A stretch of 64,000 nucleotides of DNA from Prevotella sp. (GTDB lineage: Bacteria > Bacteroidota > Bacteroidia > Bacteroidales > Bacteroidaceae), in contig JAGAGD010000046.1 of NCBI GenBank assembly GCA_017627765.1, positions 44,913 to 108,912 on the forward strand. The letters run 5' to 3'. This document shows positions 1-8,317 of this stretch, one piece after another. The notes under the pieces are model-generated. The model was not told the origin of the DNA. It saw nothing but the letters and a program-made list of their open reading frames with translations, and made no database searches. A program made the position numbers and the translations under genes. Position 1 is the first letter of the stretch, and the number at the start of each line of letters is the position of its first letter.

Positions 1-680
1 TCACCCCTATAGCCCACTCCGTCATATCTTACAATGGCAGAGGGGTGTATAGTTAAAAACGGATTTCTTAACTTAATATTGTATCCTGCGGTCAAATAAT
101 ATGAAGGATTTATCTTCAATTCGTTTGTTTCACCTAATTCTATCTTCGGCGCATTGATGTGCTGAGCCGACACACCGACATACCATGCGCCATGCGTATA
201 ATAGAGTCCTGCACCAAAATCGACCGAGTTTCCGTCTACTTCGGCATTTGAGAATGCAGGGTCACTGCTGTCTTCCAAATCAATTTTTGAACCGTCGAAG
301 TTCTCTGTGATGAGTCCGAAGTCAATACCTGTGCTGAGTGTTCCACCAAACAGGTTGAACTTGAAGGCATATTGTCCTTTCAGTCGCTGATGGGTGAACA
401 GACCTATCTTGTCGTTCATGAGCGAGATGCCGACACCATGATAGCATTTCAGAAAATATAGCGGCATGTCTGCGGCAAAATACATTGTCTGTGGATTATG
501 CTCGAAACCCGCAAAGTCGAGCGCGTATGCACCCGACACATTCAGCTTAGCTTCCTTACCTACCGATGCAGCATTATAATATGGTTCCATGTCCCAATAG
601 TGACTAAAGGACACATCGTATTGCGCTTTAGCACTCAGCCCACAAGCAGCAAGTACGGCAACTAACAATATTTTCCGCAT
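1..680 (-). CDS. PorP/SprF-type T9SS inner-face outer membrane protein, C-terminus cut by window edge
   Basis: I translated this directly. The protein starts with a signal peptide of about 20 residues ending SAKAQ. The mature part opens with the family-typical phrase on seeing a strain 'FSHYWDMEPYYNAASVG', followed by repeated amphipathic beta-strands (for example YFAADMPLYF, HGVGISLMND, GQYAFKFN). This N-terminal pattern is that of the PorP/SprF family, beta-barrel proteins that partner PorK/PorN or gliding components in T9SS or anchor gliding adhesins. About 226 codons are present; family members usually have around 300, so the missing part is the C-terminal third. Several paralogs are normal in one genome, so I cannot say whether this is the core PorP or a side copy. 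No TAnnTTTG box is obvious directly upstream; the 0.9 kb spacer upstream carries the dispersed repeat. Confidence 0.75.
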   Translation of the reverse strand, partial: MRKILLVAVLAACGLSAKAQYDVSFSHYWDMEPYYNAASVGKEAKLNVSGAYALDFAGFEHNPQTMYFAADMPLYFLKCYHGVGISLMNDKIGLFTHQRLKGQYAFKFNLFGGTLSTGIDFGLITENFDGSKIDLEDSSDPAFSNAEVDGNSVDFGAGLYYTHGAWYVGVSAQHINAPKIELGETNELKINPSYYLTAGYNIKLRNPFLTIHPSAIVRYDGVGYRG

Positions 681-891
681 TAACACATTCTAATAACGCT
701 ATTTCCTTTTATTTATTGCATAATAAACGTATTTTTGAAAATAAAAAAATAAAAAAACGCTCTGCCGCCTATACATTTTTATATTATAGTGCGTTATTTT
801 CATTCAAATCGAGTTATACGCCTATTCTTTTCGAAGATAATAACTGATTAAACCTGCTTTCAATTTGAAATGCAATTTTCGGGGCTGTTTT

Positions 892-921
892 TTGACAAAA
901 AACTGTCGAAATTTTTGTCAA
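892..921. repeat. Perfect 10-bp inverted repeat
   Basis: TTGACAAAAA (892-901) and TTTTTGTCAA (912-921) are exact reverse complements around a 10-nt spacer. It sits at the left edge of the dispersed repeat. It could be a weak bidirectional terminator, a protein-binding palindrome or an end of the repeat element; the sequence alone does not decide. Confidence 0.6.
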
Positions 922-1154
922 CCAAAACTTTCAATCTAGAAAAAGATTTGGAGGCGTTTTTCCGTTTGGCACGAGAATGAATGTGAAAAAGCGTTTATTT
1001 GTTAATCAATCGGCTTAAACTATGTGAACGGTCGTGAGAAACGAAAAAGTGAAAGGTGTCCTTTCGCGATGTCAAATGCGGCATATGACCATGCGATATG
1101 TGGCATATCGCAGTGCCAAAGGTGCCCTTTCACACTGCGAAAGGATACCTTTGA
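915..1154 (+). repeat. Dispersed intergenic repeat, copy A (conserved body plus mini-hairpin array)
   Basis: The body shares long blocks with the right end of the window: TTGGCACGAG (966-975), an AAAAAGCGTTTA block and GTTAATCAATCGGCTTAAAC (1001-1020). It is followed by an array of short inverted repeats, each with a 3-nt loop: GAAAGG-TGT-CCTTTC (1051-1065), GCGATATG-TGG-CATATCGC (1093-1111), AAAGG-TGC-CCTTT (1118-1130, flanked by AGTG/CACT) and AAAGG-ATA-CCTTT (1140-1152). No ORF of credible quality overlaps. The rest of the 681-1569 spacer is AT-rich with nothing else I can name apart from the obgE terminator at its end. Confidence 0.8.
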
Positions 1155-1487
1155 CTTTTTTAACAGTTATGAATTTTGAGACAAAAGCCACAATGTGTTG
1201 ATTACTAACAATTTACTAAAAACTGCGATAAACCTCCAAATACTCGCATATTTTGCAACTTCATTTTTCTAAGTCGTAAATTTTTAAGTTATGAAGGGGG
1301 TAAATCGAAGAAAAGTTGCAAAAATATGTAGGCAAAATTGCACACTTCTCAGTTGTCAAGAAAAAAGCGCTTTCAATCTGTAATGAATTTACACTTGCAA
1401 GATTATAGTTTTTACGGTTATCAGATATAAAAGAAACAATAAAACCTATACTCATGCATATAACTGTCTGAAAGATGTAAACTTATA

Positions 1488-1524
1488 TAAAACAGTAAAG
1501 AGTAACCCGCAGGCTACTCTTTAC
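1488..1524 (-). terminator. Terminator of the hpt-adk-obgE operon
   Basis: GTAAAGAGTA (1495-1504) pairs with TACTCTTTAC (1515-1524); on the minus strand the hairpin is followed by TGTTTTAT. It lies 45 bp past the obgE stop. Confidence 0.7.
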
Positions 1525-1569
1525 TTTCGCATTATTAATAAATTCTTAAAAACAAGGAACTATATATTT

Positions 1570-2730
1570 CTATTCTTCGAAATCGTCTATTTCGTAGTCG
1601 TCTAAGTCCTCTATTTCGTCTTCGTCAATGAATATCACTTCGTCTTCGCCTTCCTCTTCCATTTCCTTTGCAAAGCGGCTCATGTCTTTATCGCGATGAA
1701 CAAGCGAATCCTCCGAAACTATTGTCTGCAACTTATTACTCTCTGCATTCAGCTCTTGCCACAGGATATCCTTCAGTTCGTTAAGCCCATAGCCCGTAAC
1801 TGCTGATATAAAGACAACTGGCAGGTCGTCGGGCAGAGTATCTTTCAGCATTTCTATGAGTTCCTCATCAAGCAGGTCACACTTGGTTACTGCCAACACA
1901 CGATGCTTGTCGAGCATCTCTGGATTGAATTTGCGCAGTTCGTTCAGCAATATCTCATATTCTTTCTTTATATCGTCGGTATCGCCTGGAACCATAAACA
2001 GCAGGAGCGAGTTGCGCTCTATGTGGCGCAGAAATCGCAGTCCGAGACCCTTTCCCTCGCTTGCACCCTCTATAATGCCAGGAATATCTGCCATCACAAA
2101 CGACTTATTGTCGCGATAGGCAACAATACCAAGCGATGGTTCCATCGTGGTAAATGGATAGTTGGCTATCTTAGGGCGGGCATTAGAAAGCGAAGAAACA
2201 AGCGTTGACTTTCCCGCATTAGGGAAACCCACAAGTCCGACATCAGCCAGAAGCTTCAGCTCGAGTATTATGGTTTTCTCCTCCATCGGCTCTCCAGGCT
2301 GTGCATAGCGCGGAGCCTGATTAGTAGGTGAGCGGAACTGGAAGTTGCCTAAGCCTCCTCGACCGCCTTTCAGCAAAAGAACCGTCTGACCGTCGTAGGT
2401 TACATCGCAGATATACTTACCCGTATCTGCATCGTAGACCACCGTTCCGCACGGAACATCAATATACTCATCCTTTCCGTTTGTGCCGTGACACTTGTCC
2501 TTTCCGCCATTGCCTCCATGCCCAGCAAATACATGTCGCTGATAGCGCAGATGGAGAAGAGTCCAGTAGTTGTGGTTTCCGCGCAGATAGATGCTACCAC
2601 CTCGTCCTCCGTCTCCTCCGTCAGGACCTCCATTGGGGTTATACTTCACATGTCGCAGATGCATAGAACCCCTGCCGCCTTTACCTGAGCGACAATAAAT
2701 CTTCACATAGTCAACGAAGTTTGATTCCAT
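1570..2730 (-). CDS. obgE: Obg/CgtA GTPase
   Basis: A ribosome-associated GTPase acting in late 50S assembly and growth control. The 386-residue protein has the glycine-rich Obg fold (1-158, with [12 protein letters not shown] near 33-45) and then a G domain with G1 GFPNAGKST (168-176), switch TT (194-195), G3 DIPG (215-218) and G4 TKCD (282-285). The C-terminal tail is strongly acidic (many Glu/Asp over the last 50 residues), as in other Bacteroidetes Obg proteins, in place of the OCT domain of some Firmicutes. Last gene of a three-gene minus-strand unit after hpt and adk, 55 bp from adk, followed by a hairpin terminator. Confidence 0.97.
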   Translation of the reverse strand: MESNFVDYVKIYCRSGKGGRGSMHLRHVKYNPNGGPDGGDGGRGGSIYLRGNHNYWTLLHLRYQRHVFAGHGGNGGKDKCHGTNGKDEYIDVPCGTVVYDADTGKYICDVTYDGQTVLLLKGGRGGLGNFQFRSPTNQAPRYAQPGEPMEEKTIILELKLLADVGLVGFPNAGKSTLVSSLSNARPKIANYPFTTMEPSLGIVAYRDNKSFVMADIPGIIEGASEGKGLGLRFLRHIERNSLLLFMVPGDTDDIKKEYEILLNELRKFNPEMLDKHRVLAVTKCDLLDEELIEMLKDTLPDDLPVVFISAVTGYGLNELKDILWQELNAESNKLQTIVSEDSLVHRDKDMSRFAKEMEEEGEDEVIFIDEDEIEDLDDYEIDDFEE

Positions 2731-2785
2731 AAAAATAATCTTAAAACAAGGTGATAATTATATTAATTGTATAGACTGGACCACA

Positions 2786-3364
2786 TTAGTCGCGCAACTT
2801 GTCAATGACATCGCATATATCGCCGAAGATATGGTCAATGTCTCCCTGTCCGTTTATGCGATAGTGCAGTCCTTCTTTCTCATACCAGTCGATTACTGGA
2901 GCAGTACGCTGATGATAGACTTCGAGTCGCTTGCGAGCTGTCTCTGCATTATCGTCAGAACGTCCGCTCTCCTTTCCGCGATTGACAATGCGGTCGATGA
3001 GTTCCTTTTCTGGCACTACAAGTTCAATCATTGCCGATACAGAATGGTGACGTTCAGCCAGCATGTCTTTCAGAGCTGCTGCCTGTGTGATAGTTCTGGG
3101 ATATCCGTCGAAGATAACTCCCTTGTCGTCGTCGGTGTGACTGTCGTAGACTTCAGACAAGATTTTAATCATCATGTCGTCGGGAACGAGCTGACCGTTG
3201 TCGGTAAGGCGCTTAGCCATAAGCCCGAACTCAGTACCTTTACGCATTTCTTTACGCAAAACATCACCTGTTGAGATATGTCCTAAGCCATATTTCTCAA
3301 CCATCAGGTCGCTCTGCGTACCTTTACCAGAGCCTGGAGCTCCGAAAATTACGATGTTTTTCAT
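2786..3364 (-). CDS. adk: Adenylate kinase
   Basis: Catalyses ATP + AMP to 2 ADP in the cytoplasm. The 192-residue protein opens with the P-loop GAPGSGKGT (8-16), followed by the NMP-binding region (STGDVLR) and the FDGYPRT motif. The LID is the short form without zinc-binding cysteines (around GKESGRSDDNAETARKR), typical of Bacteroidales enzymes and shorter than the roughly 215-residue E. coli type. Sits between hpt and obgE in the same direction, an arrangement common in Bacteroidetes. Confidence 0.97.
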   Translation of the reverse strand: MKNIVIFGAPGSGKGTQSDLMVEKYGLGHISTGDVLRKEMRKGTEFGLMAKRLTDNGQLVPDDMMIKILSEVYDSHTDDDKGVIFDGYPRTITQAAALKDMLAERHHSVSAMIELVVPEKELIDRIVNRGKESGRSDDNAETARKRLEVYHQRTAPVIDWYEKEGLHYRINGQGDIDHIFGDICDVIDKLRD

Positions 3365-3430
3365 CTTGGTTCGTAGGATAATTGATTTAGTTGCTGATAG
3401 AGAATATTGATTCTTCTCATCATTAGTATT

Positions 3431-3970
3431 CTATTCTGATAACAAAGTATATACATCCTTAAGCTGGCGACCCTGCTGATCGTAGTCAAGACCATAGCCC
3501 ACAATGAAGTCATTAGGAATGACCATTGCTACATATTCAATATCGAGTTCAACCTTAAGAAGTTCTGGTTTCTGGAACAAAGTGCAGATATGGACCGACT
3601 CAGGATTGCGAGTGCCGAGAGTTTCAATCATTCTTTTCATCGTCAGTCCCGACTCAATGATGTCTTCAACGATGATAATGGTTCTGTTGGTGAGGTCTTC
3701 GTTGATTCCTATTACCTCCTTAATCTTGCCTGTTGAGGTTGTACCCTGATAAGAAGCAAGCTTGACAAACGAAATCTCACATGGTATTGTGAGTTCTCGC
3801 ATAAGGTCGGCTGCAAACATAAACGATCCATTGAGAACTGCAAGCAGTAAAGGATTCTTACCTGCCATGTCGTGGTTTATTCTTTCTGCAACAGCCTTTA
3901 CGCGTTCTTTAATCTCACTCTCTTTGATAAAAGGAACAAATGTCTTGTCCTTGATTTTTATACTTTCCAT
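3431..3970 (-). CDS. hpt: Hypoxanthine phosphoribosyltransferase
   Basis: Purine salvage: transfers phosphoribosyl from PRPP to hypoxanthine (and guanine). Motifs are LLLAVLNGSFMF near residue 45 and the PRPP loop IIIVEDIIESGLT. The loop usually reads EDIIDTGLT, so D-T is replaced by E-S here, a conservative change. I chose the ATG of MESIKIKDK at 3970 over a TTG 15 bp upstream, because the minus-strand promoter box at 3994-4001 would put transcription start at or just before the TTG and leave a normal leader only for the ATG. 179 residues, normal for the family. First gene of the hpt-adk-obgE unit. Confidence 0.95.
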   Translation of the reverse strand: MESIKIKDKTFVPFIKESEIKERVKAVAERINHDMAGKNPLLLAVLNGSFMFAADLMRELTIPCEISFVKLASYQGTTSTGKIKEVIGINEDLTNRTIIIVEDIIESGLTMKRMIETLGTRNPESVHICTLFQKPELLKVELDIEYVAMVIPNDFIVGYGLDYDQQGRQLKDVYTLLSE

Positions 3971-3993
3971 AAACTTGTGTGTCAAATTTACTG

Positions 3994-4001
3994 CAAAAGT
4001 A
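3994..4001 (-). promoter_or_regulatory. -7 box for hpt-adk-obgE
   Basis: On the minus strand this reads TACTTTTG, a match to the Bacteroidetes TAnnTTTG box, 24 bp before the hpt ATG. It supports the downstream start choice. Confidence 0.6.
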
Positions 4002-4118
4002 CAAAGAAAAAATATTTTTTACGTGTTGTTTTACAATAAAAATACAATTTATTTACCATGTTTCTGCTTTTTTCTCAAAAAATTGCTCAACTCTTATACT
4101 CGTGTGCAAGATATTTTG

Positions 4119-4126
4119 TAAATTTG
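4119..4126 (+). promoter_or_regulatory. -7 box for nnrDE
   Basis: TAAATTTG ends only 5 bp before the ATG at 4132, so the message would be nearly or fully leaderless if this box is used. Confidence 0.55.
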
Positions 4127-4131
4127 CAACG

Positions 4132-5649
4132 ATGAAGATTTTTACTAGCAATCAGATAAGAGAACTCGACAGATATACAATTGAGCATGAGCCAATTCGC
4201 CCCATTGACCTCATGGAGCGGGCAGCTAAGGCTTTGGCAAGGGCAATAACTGAAATGTGGGGTAACGATACGCCTGTTGTTGTCTTTGCAGGACCTGGCA
4301 ACAATGGAGGCGATGCTCTGGCTGTGGCTCGTATCCTTGCAGACCAGAACTACAAGGTTTCGGTATATCTCTTCAACATAAACGACAGACTGTCAGAGGA
4401 TTGTGCTGCAAACAAGAAAAGAGTAGCCGACCATAAACACATAAGGACTTTCGTTGAAGTTACTCAACAGTTTGACCCTCCTGTACTCGATGCCTCCACA
4501 CTAGTAGTTGACGGTCTTTTCGGAACAGGACTGAACAAACCGCTTGCAGGAGGATTTGCATCACTCGTGAAATATATAAATCAGTCGCCTGCAAAGGTTG
4601 TCTCTATAGACATTCCGTCTGGACTTATGACAGAAGACAACACGTATAATATCCATACCAATATTATCCGTGCAAATATCACATTGTCACTGCAGATGAA
4701 GAAGCTAGCATTCCTTTTTGCCGACAACCAGCAGTATATCGGCAGACTGCGACTGCTCGACATTCGTCTGAGTCAGGACTTCATAGCAAAGACTAAGTCA
4801 CAATACTCCATAATAGAAGAAAATGAGGTGAGAAAGCTGCTCATTCCGCGCCACGACTTTGAGCATAAAGGTTCTATAGGCAACGCACTGCTCATTGCTG
4901 GCAGTTACGGAATGGCGGGAGCGGCTATCCTCTCTGCCCGTGCCTGCTTGAGAAGCGGAGTCGGAAAGGTAACCGTCCACACTCCAAGAAAGAACTACAA
5001 TGCTATGCAGACAGCTGTGCCAGAGGCTGTTATGCAAATGGACAGGGAAGAGACATTATTCTCTGAAGCAGTCGATGCAGAAGATTTTGATGCTCTCGGC
5101 ATTGGTCCTGGGCTGGGACAAAGCGAAAATACGGCTATTGCACTTATTGCCCAATTACGCAGAACCACAGCACCTATCGTTGCTGATGCCGATGCTCTTA
5201 ATATACTGGCTAACCACAGGGCTTGGATGCAACAACTGCCGAAGGGCATTGTAATGACGCCTCATCCGAAAGAATTTGAGCGGATGTATGGCAACAGATG
5301 CAATGGCGACTACGAAAGACTGGCTAAAGCTCGCGAGATGGCAGAGCACTTGCAGGCTTTCATCCTGCTGAAAGGTCACTATTCTGCGCTATGTCTGCCC
5401 GACGGAGACGTTGTATTCAACTCTACAGGCAATTCAGGCATGGCAACAGCTGGCAGCGGCGATGTTCTAACAGGCATTATAACAGCCTTGCTTTCGCGTG
5501 GATATCGTCAGCGCGAGGCTTGCATCATAGGTATGTATGTTCATGGACTGGCTGGCGACTTGGCTGCCAAAGAAGTTGGAAAAGAAAGTCTCATTGCTTC
5601 AGACATAATAAAATATCTGCCAAAAGCATTCCTGAGATTGGAAGATTAG
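4132..5649 (+). CDS. nnr: Bifunctional NAD(P)H-hydrate epimerase / ADP-dependent NAD(P)H-hydrate dehydratase
   Basis: Repairs hydrated NAD(P)H in the cytoplasm. The N-terminal half is the YjeF_N epimerase (GPGNNGGDALAVARIL, then VDGLFGTGLN). The C-terminal half is the ribokinase-like dehydratase (GIGPGLGQ, ADALNIL, TPHPKEFERM and the ADP-site motif NSGMATAGSGDVLTGI). 505 residues, normal for the fusion. The frame stays open upstream to 3979, but that extension is unlike the family and overlaps hpt; MKIFTSNQIRELD is the usual start. Divergent from hpt. Confidence 0.96.
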   Translation: MKIFTSNQIRELDRYTIEHEPIRPIDLMERAAKALARAITEMWGNDTPVVVFAGPGNNGGDALAVARILADQNYKVSVYLFNINDRLSEDCAANKKRVADHKHIRTFVEVTQQFDPPVLDASTLVVDGLFGTGLNKPLAGGFASLVKYINQSPAKVVSIDIPSGLMTEDNTYNIHTNIIRANITLSLQMKKLAFLFADNQQYIGRLRLLDIRLSQDFIAKTKSQYSIIEENEVRKLLIPRHDFEHKGSIGNALLIAGSYGMAGAAILSARACLRSGVGKVTVHTPRKNYNAMQTAVPEAVMQMDREETLFSEAVDAEDFDALGIGPGLGQSENTAIALIAQLRRTTAPIVADADALNILANHRAWMQQLPKGIVMTPHPKEFERMYGNRCNGDYERLAKAREMAEHLQAFILLKGHYSALCLPDGDVVFNSTGNSGMATAGSGDVLTGIITALLSRGYRQREACIIGMYVHGLAGDLAAKEVGKESLIASDIIKYLPKAFLRLED

Positions 5650-5708
5650 ATTTGGCTAAAATCACAAATTGAGGACTTTTAAATTTTCAATTATATAAAT
5701 AGTTAACA

Positions 5709-5757
5709 AAAATGGGGAGTAAATATCGCGATATATATTTACTCCCCATTTATTTTT
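5709..5757. terminator. Bidirectional terminator between nnr and the PAP2 gene
   Basis: A 16-bp perfect stem (arms 5711-5726 and 5735-5750, centred on a CGCG loop) flanked by A-rich and T-rich runs. It separates convergent genes. Confidence 0.85.
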
Positions 5758-5874
5758 AAGTATACTAAACTTTCGTAATCTTCAGCTTCGTAGGTAATGT
5801 TGTCTTATGATAGTTTTTATTTTCAAAGGCTCTAAAACCTTTTTCAAATATTATAAATTCATAGTTTCACTATC

Positions 5875-6441
5875 TTAGAACATAAACAGCATAGACACAC
5901 CATTCTGAGTGGGGGCAACGATAAATCGGCTGCGCTCGCCTGTCAGTTTGTCGCCAAGCCAAAAACACAGTTCCGTTGAAAGTATTCCTATGCCAGCGCC
6001 TGCAACAACATCATGCCACTCATGGCGATGTCTCACAATTCGGTCGATAGCTGTAAATGTAGCTACGCCATATCCAGCAATGCTTATCAGCGGACTCACC
6101 TTCCCATATTCCTTGTGCAGAACGGTTGCACCAGAGAATGCTATTGAAGAATGGCCTGAAGGAAAGGCGCGATTGTCTGTACCGTCGGGGCGGGTTTCAT
6201 GAATAGAATGTTTAAGTGCGTAGGTTATTCCAGAACTAACAACAAACGATAGCCCTCCGTTAACGACAAATCGTTTCCAGGAACTTGCACCATCAACACC
6301 TGCAATTTTCATTGTCAGTGCCGATGCATAAGGCACATACTGCAAAATGTCGTCTGCGCCATCGCCTTTGTAAGATTTGTATTGTGCGCTACAACAAAAG
6401 GAATGAAAAACAAAAAGGAATAAAACAAGAGTTGTTCTCAT
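5875..6441 (-). CDS. PAP2-family membrane or periplasmic phosphatase
   Basis: Signal-peptide-like N-terminus (residues 1-20, ending CCSAQ). The three PAP2 motifs are intact: K78...R84-P85, PSGH at 94-97, and R134-(5)-H140-(3)-D144. Only 188 residues with few long hydrophobic segments, so it is closer to the soluble or loosely membrane-bound class A acid phosphatase/lipid A phosphatase type than to six-TM BacA-like enzymes. Likely substrates are lipid phosphates or undecaprenyl pyrophosphate, but the sequence does not choose. Lies 12 bp after a small basic protein gene on the same strand; the two may share a transcript. Confidence 0.85.
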   Translation of the reverse strand: MRTTLVLFLFVFHSFCCSAQYKSYKGDGADDILQYVPYASALTMKIAGVDGASSWKRFVVNGGLSFVVSSGITYALKHSIHETRPDGTDNRAFPSGHSSIAFSGATVLHKEYGKVSPLISIAGYGVATFTAIDRIVRHRHEWHDVVAGAGIGILSTELCFWLGDKLTGERSRFIVAPTQNGVSMLFMF

Positions 6442-6453
6442 GCTGTAAAACTA

Positions 6454-6639
6454 TTATTTATGACGGTTAGCCCGCTGCTCTCTGTATTTAGCTTTCTGCC
6501 TTGCACTGCCCGAGCCGTGAGCACCTGTTATATACTTTTTCTTCTTGGCTTTGGTTTTCACCTTGCCAGAATCGGCGTTGTCGGTTTTCTTCTTCTTGAA
6601 AACCATTCCGCTCATGATGATGTCGTCGATGTCGCTCAT
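6454..6639 (-). CDS. Small, very basic protein of unknown function
   Basis: 61 residues, beginning MSDIDDIIMSGMVFKKKK and then dominated by Lys/Arg (KTKAKKKKYITG, RQKAKYREQRANRHK). No membrane segment or cysteine. I do not recognise the family. The composition suits a nucleic-acid- or ribosome-associated small protein, which is inference only. It is probably real because it has an ATG start, is tightly spaced (12 bp) to the PAP2 gene and lies in an otherwise gene-packed strand. The overlapping plus-strand frame looks like a shadow. Confidence 0.6.
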   Translation of the reverse strand: MSDIDDIIMSGMVFKKKKTDNADSGKVKTKAKKKKYITGAHGSGSARQKAKYREQRANRHK

Positions 6640-6705
6640 ATCTTTTTTTATAAGAGTCTGATGCCATTAGGACAAGATATGCTCTAATGACACCAGACTA
6701 TGGTT

Positions 6706-7887
6706 TTAATGATGGAAAAGTCTAACTCCTGTAAATGCCATAGCAATGCCATATTTGTCGCAAGTCATGATGACATGGTCGTCGCGGACACTGCCTCCAG
6801 CCTGAGCAATATACTCCACTCCACTCTTGTGAGCACGCTCTATGTTGTCGCCGAATGGGAAGAAAGCATCGCTGCCGAGTGCAACCTTCTGGTTCTTTGC
6901 TATCCACTCTTTCTTTTCTTCCATTGTAAGCACTTCAGGGCGTTCCTTGAAGAACTGCTGCCAAGCACCATCTGCCAACACGTCGTCGTGGTCTTCGCTT
7001 ATGTAAATGTCAATAGTGTTGTCGCGGTCAGCCCTTCTGATGTTGTCAACAAAAGGCAGGTTCATCACTTTTGGATGCTGGCGCAGCCACCATATATCAG
7101 CTTTGCTGCCAGCAAGTCGTGTACAGTGAATACGGCTTTGCTGTCCTGCACCAATTCCTATTGCCTGTCCGTCTTTGACGTAGCATACAGAGTTGCTCTG
7201 AGTATATTTCAGAGTGATTAAGGCAATCATAAGGTCGCGGCGTGCTTCCTCGCTGAACTGCTTATTCAGAGTTGGTATATTTTCAAACAGCTTGTCATCG
7301 TCGAGCCTTACTTCATTACGGCCCTGTTCGAAAGTGATACCAAATACCTGCTTGCGTTCTATTGGCTCAGGTTTGTAGTCAGCATCTATCTTTATTACAT
7401 TATATGTGCCCTTGCGTTTCTCACGCAATATTTCGAGAGCCTCTTCTGTGAAATCGGGTGCAATTACTCCGTCGCTCACTTCGCGCTTTATGATGAGTGC
7501 AGTAGCCTTGTCGCATGGTTGACTCAGGGCAATGAAGTCGCCATAAGAGCTCATGCGGTCGGCACCTCTTGCTCTTGCATAGGCACACGCTATAGGCGAA
7601 AGCTCTATAGGCAGGTCGTCAACGAAATAAATCTTCTTCAGCGTGTCACTTAGAGGCAGACCCACAGCAGCACCTGCGGGCGAGACATGCTTGAACGAAG
7701 CAGCCGCAGGCAGTCCTGTTGCCTGTTGCAGTTCCTTCACAAGCTGCCAAGAGTTGAGCGCATCAAGGAAGTTTATATATCCAGGACGGCCGTTTAGCAC
7801 TTCAATAGGCAGTTCTCCGCTATCCATGAAGATGCGCGATGGTTTCTGATTAGGATTACATCCATACTTTAAACTAAGTTCTTTCAT
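6706..7887 (-). CDS. AICAR formyltransferase, standalone (no IMP cyclohydrolase domain)
   Basis: Ninth step of purine synthesis: AICAR plus 10-formyl-THF to FAICAR. Residues 1-393 correspond to the AICARFT part of PurH: LKYGCNPNQKPSRI at the N-terminus, PAAASFKHVSPAGAAVG (the catalytic K-H pair), IGAGQQSRIHCTRLAGSKAD and DAFFPFGDNIERAHKSGV. The N-terminal IMP cyclohydrolase (MGS-like) domain of the usual roughly 510-residue PurH is absent and no such gene is adjacent. Single-domain versions occur in many Bacteroidales. Monocistronic by context; no clear terminator seen downstream. Confidence 0.93.
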   Translation of the reverse strand: MKELSLKYGCNPNQKPSRIFMDSGELPIEVLNGRPGYINFLDALNSWQLVKELQQATGLPAAASFKHVSPAGAAVGLPLSDTLKKIYFVDDLPIELSPIACAYARARGADRMSSYGDFIALSQPCDKATALIIKREVSDGVIAPDFTEEALEILREKRKGTYNVIKIDADYKPEPIERKQVFGITFEQGRNEVRLDDDKLFENIPTLNKQFSEEARRDLMIALITLKYTQSNSVCYVKDGQAIGIGAGQQSRIHCTRLAGSKADIWWLRQHPKVMNLPFVDNIRRADRDNTIDIYISEDHDDVLADGAWQQFFKERPEVLTMEEKKEWIAKNQKVALGSDAFFPFGDNIERAHKSGVEYIAQAGGSVRDDHVIMTCDKYGIAMAFTGVRLFHH

Positions 7888-8291
7888 ATTTTTCTCTTCT
7901 TATATCTTTGTTTTTAAGTTCTCAGATTCGAGCGTTGAGTCTTTAGATTAAATAATGAGTCTTTAGAGCGAAAATGAACTTTACAATTCAAAAACATATA
8001 ACTCTAACCAAGATAAACTCTATTCAAGTTTCGCAACTGTTCAACTTATTTAGGTTATAAGGTCTTAAGACTGTAATGTCATGAGGCGAAGTTGACATCT
8101 TGTGATACGGAATGCTGCATAATCACCTTATAGCCAAAGCTCTCCGAAAGCCGTAAAAACCTTACTAAACTGAATCTTGCGAAAGCTTACAACCTTGTTT
8201 TTCTTTGTGCAAAGATAGAGAAAATAATTGAGAAACATTAACATCTTGCAATATATTTATCCTTTCATGCGACAATTTGGAGAAAAAACGC
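7888..8291. other. Gene-free spacer with degenerate repeat words
   Basis: No ORF or stable RNA is recognisable. GAGTCTTTAGA appears twice (about 7938 and 7960) and words such as GGTCTTAAGACTG are similar to degenerate spacer text elsewhere in the window. Confidence 0.5.
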
Positions 8292-8299
8292 TAACTTTG
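8292..8299 (+). promoter_or_regulatory. -7 box for the DUF389 gene
   Basis: TAACTTTG, 18 bp before the chosen ATG; it argues against the upstream in-frame ATGs. Confidence 0.6.
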
Positions 8300-8317
8300 C
8301 ACAAAACATTTTTCTGC

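Noticed and set aside
1051-1152. CRISPR array
   Set aside because: Units are palindromes of variable spacing with 3-nt loops; there is no repeat-spacer periodicity and no cas gene.
1261-1455. 64-codon ATG frame in the spacer after obgE
   Set aside because: No promoter, no recognised family, AT-rich composition and no neighbours in the same operon.
2328-2666. Plus-strand frame across obgE and similar opposite-strand frames in adk, gdhA, porW and priA
   Set aside because: They lie fully within well-supported genes, with low-complexity translations typical of antisense frames.
3970-3985. TTG start for hpt
   Set aside because: The promoter box at 3994-4001 would place the transcript start at about the TTG; the ATG at 3970 suits the family.
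3979-4131. N-terminal extension of nnr
   Set aside because: Overlaps hpt and the promoter; the family begins at MKIFTSNQIRELD.
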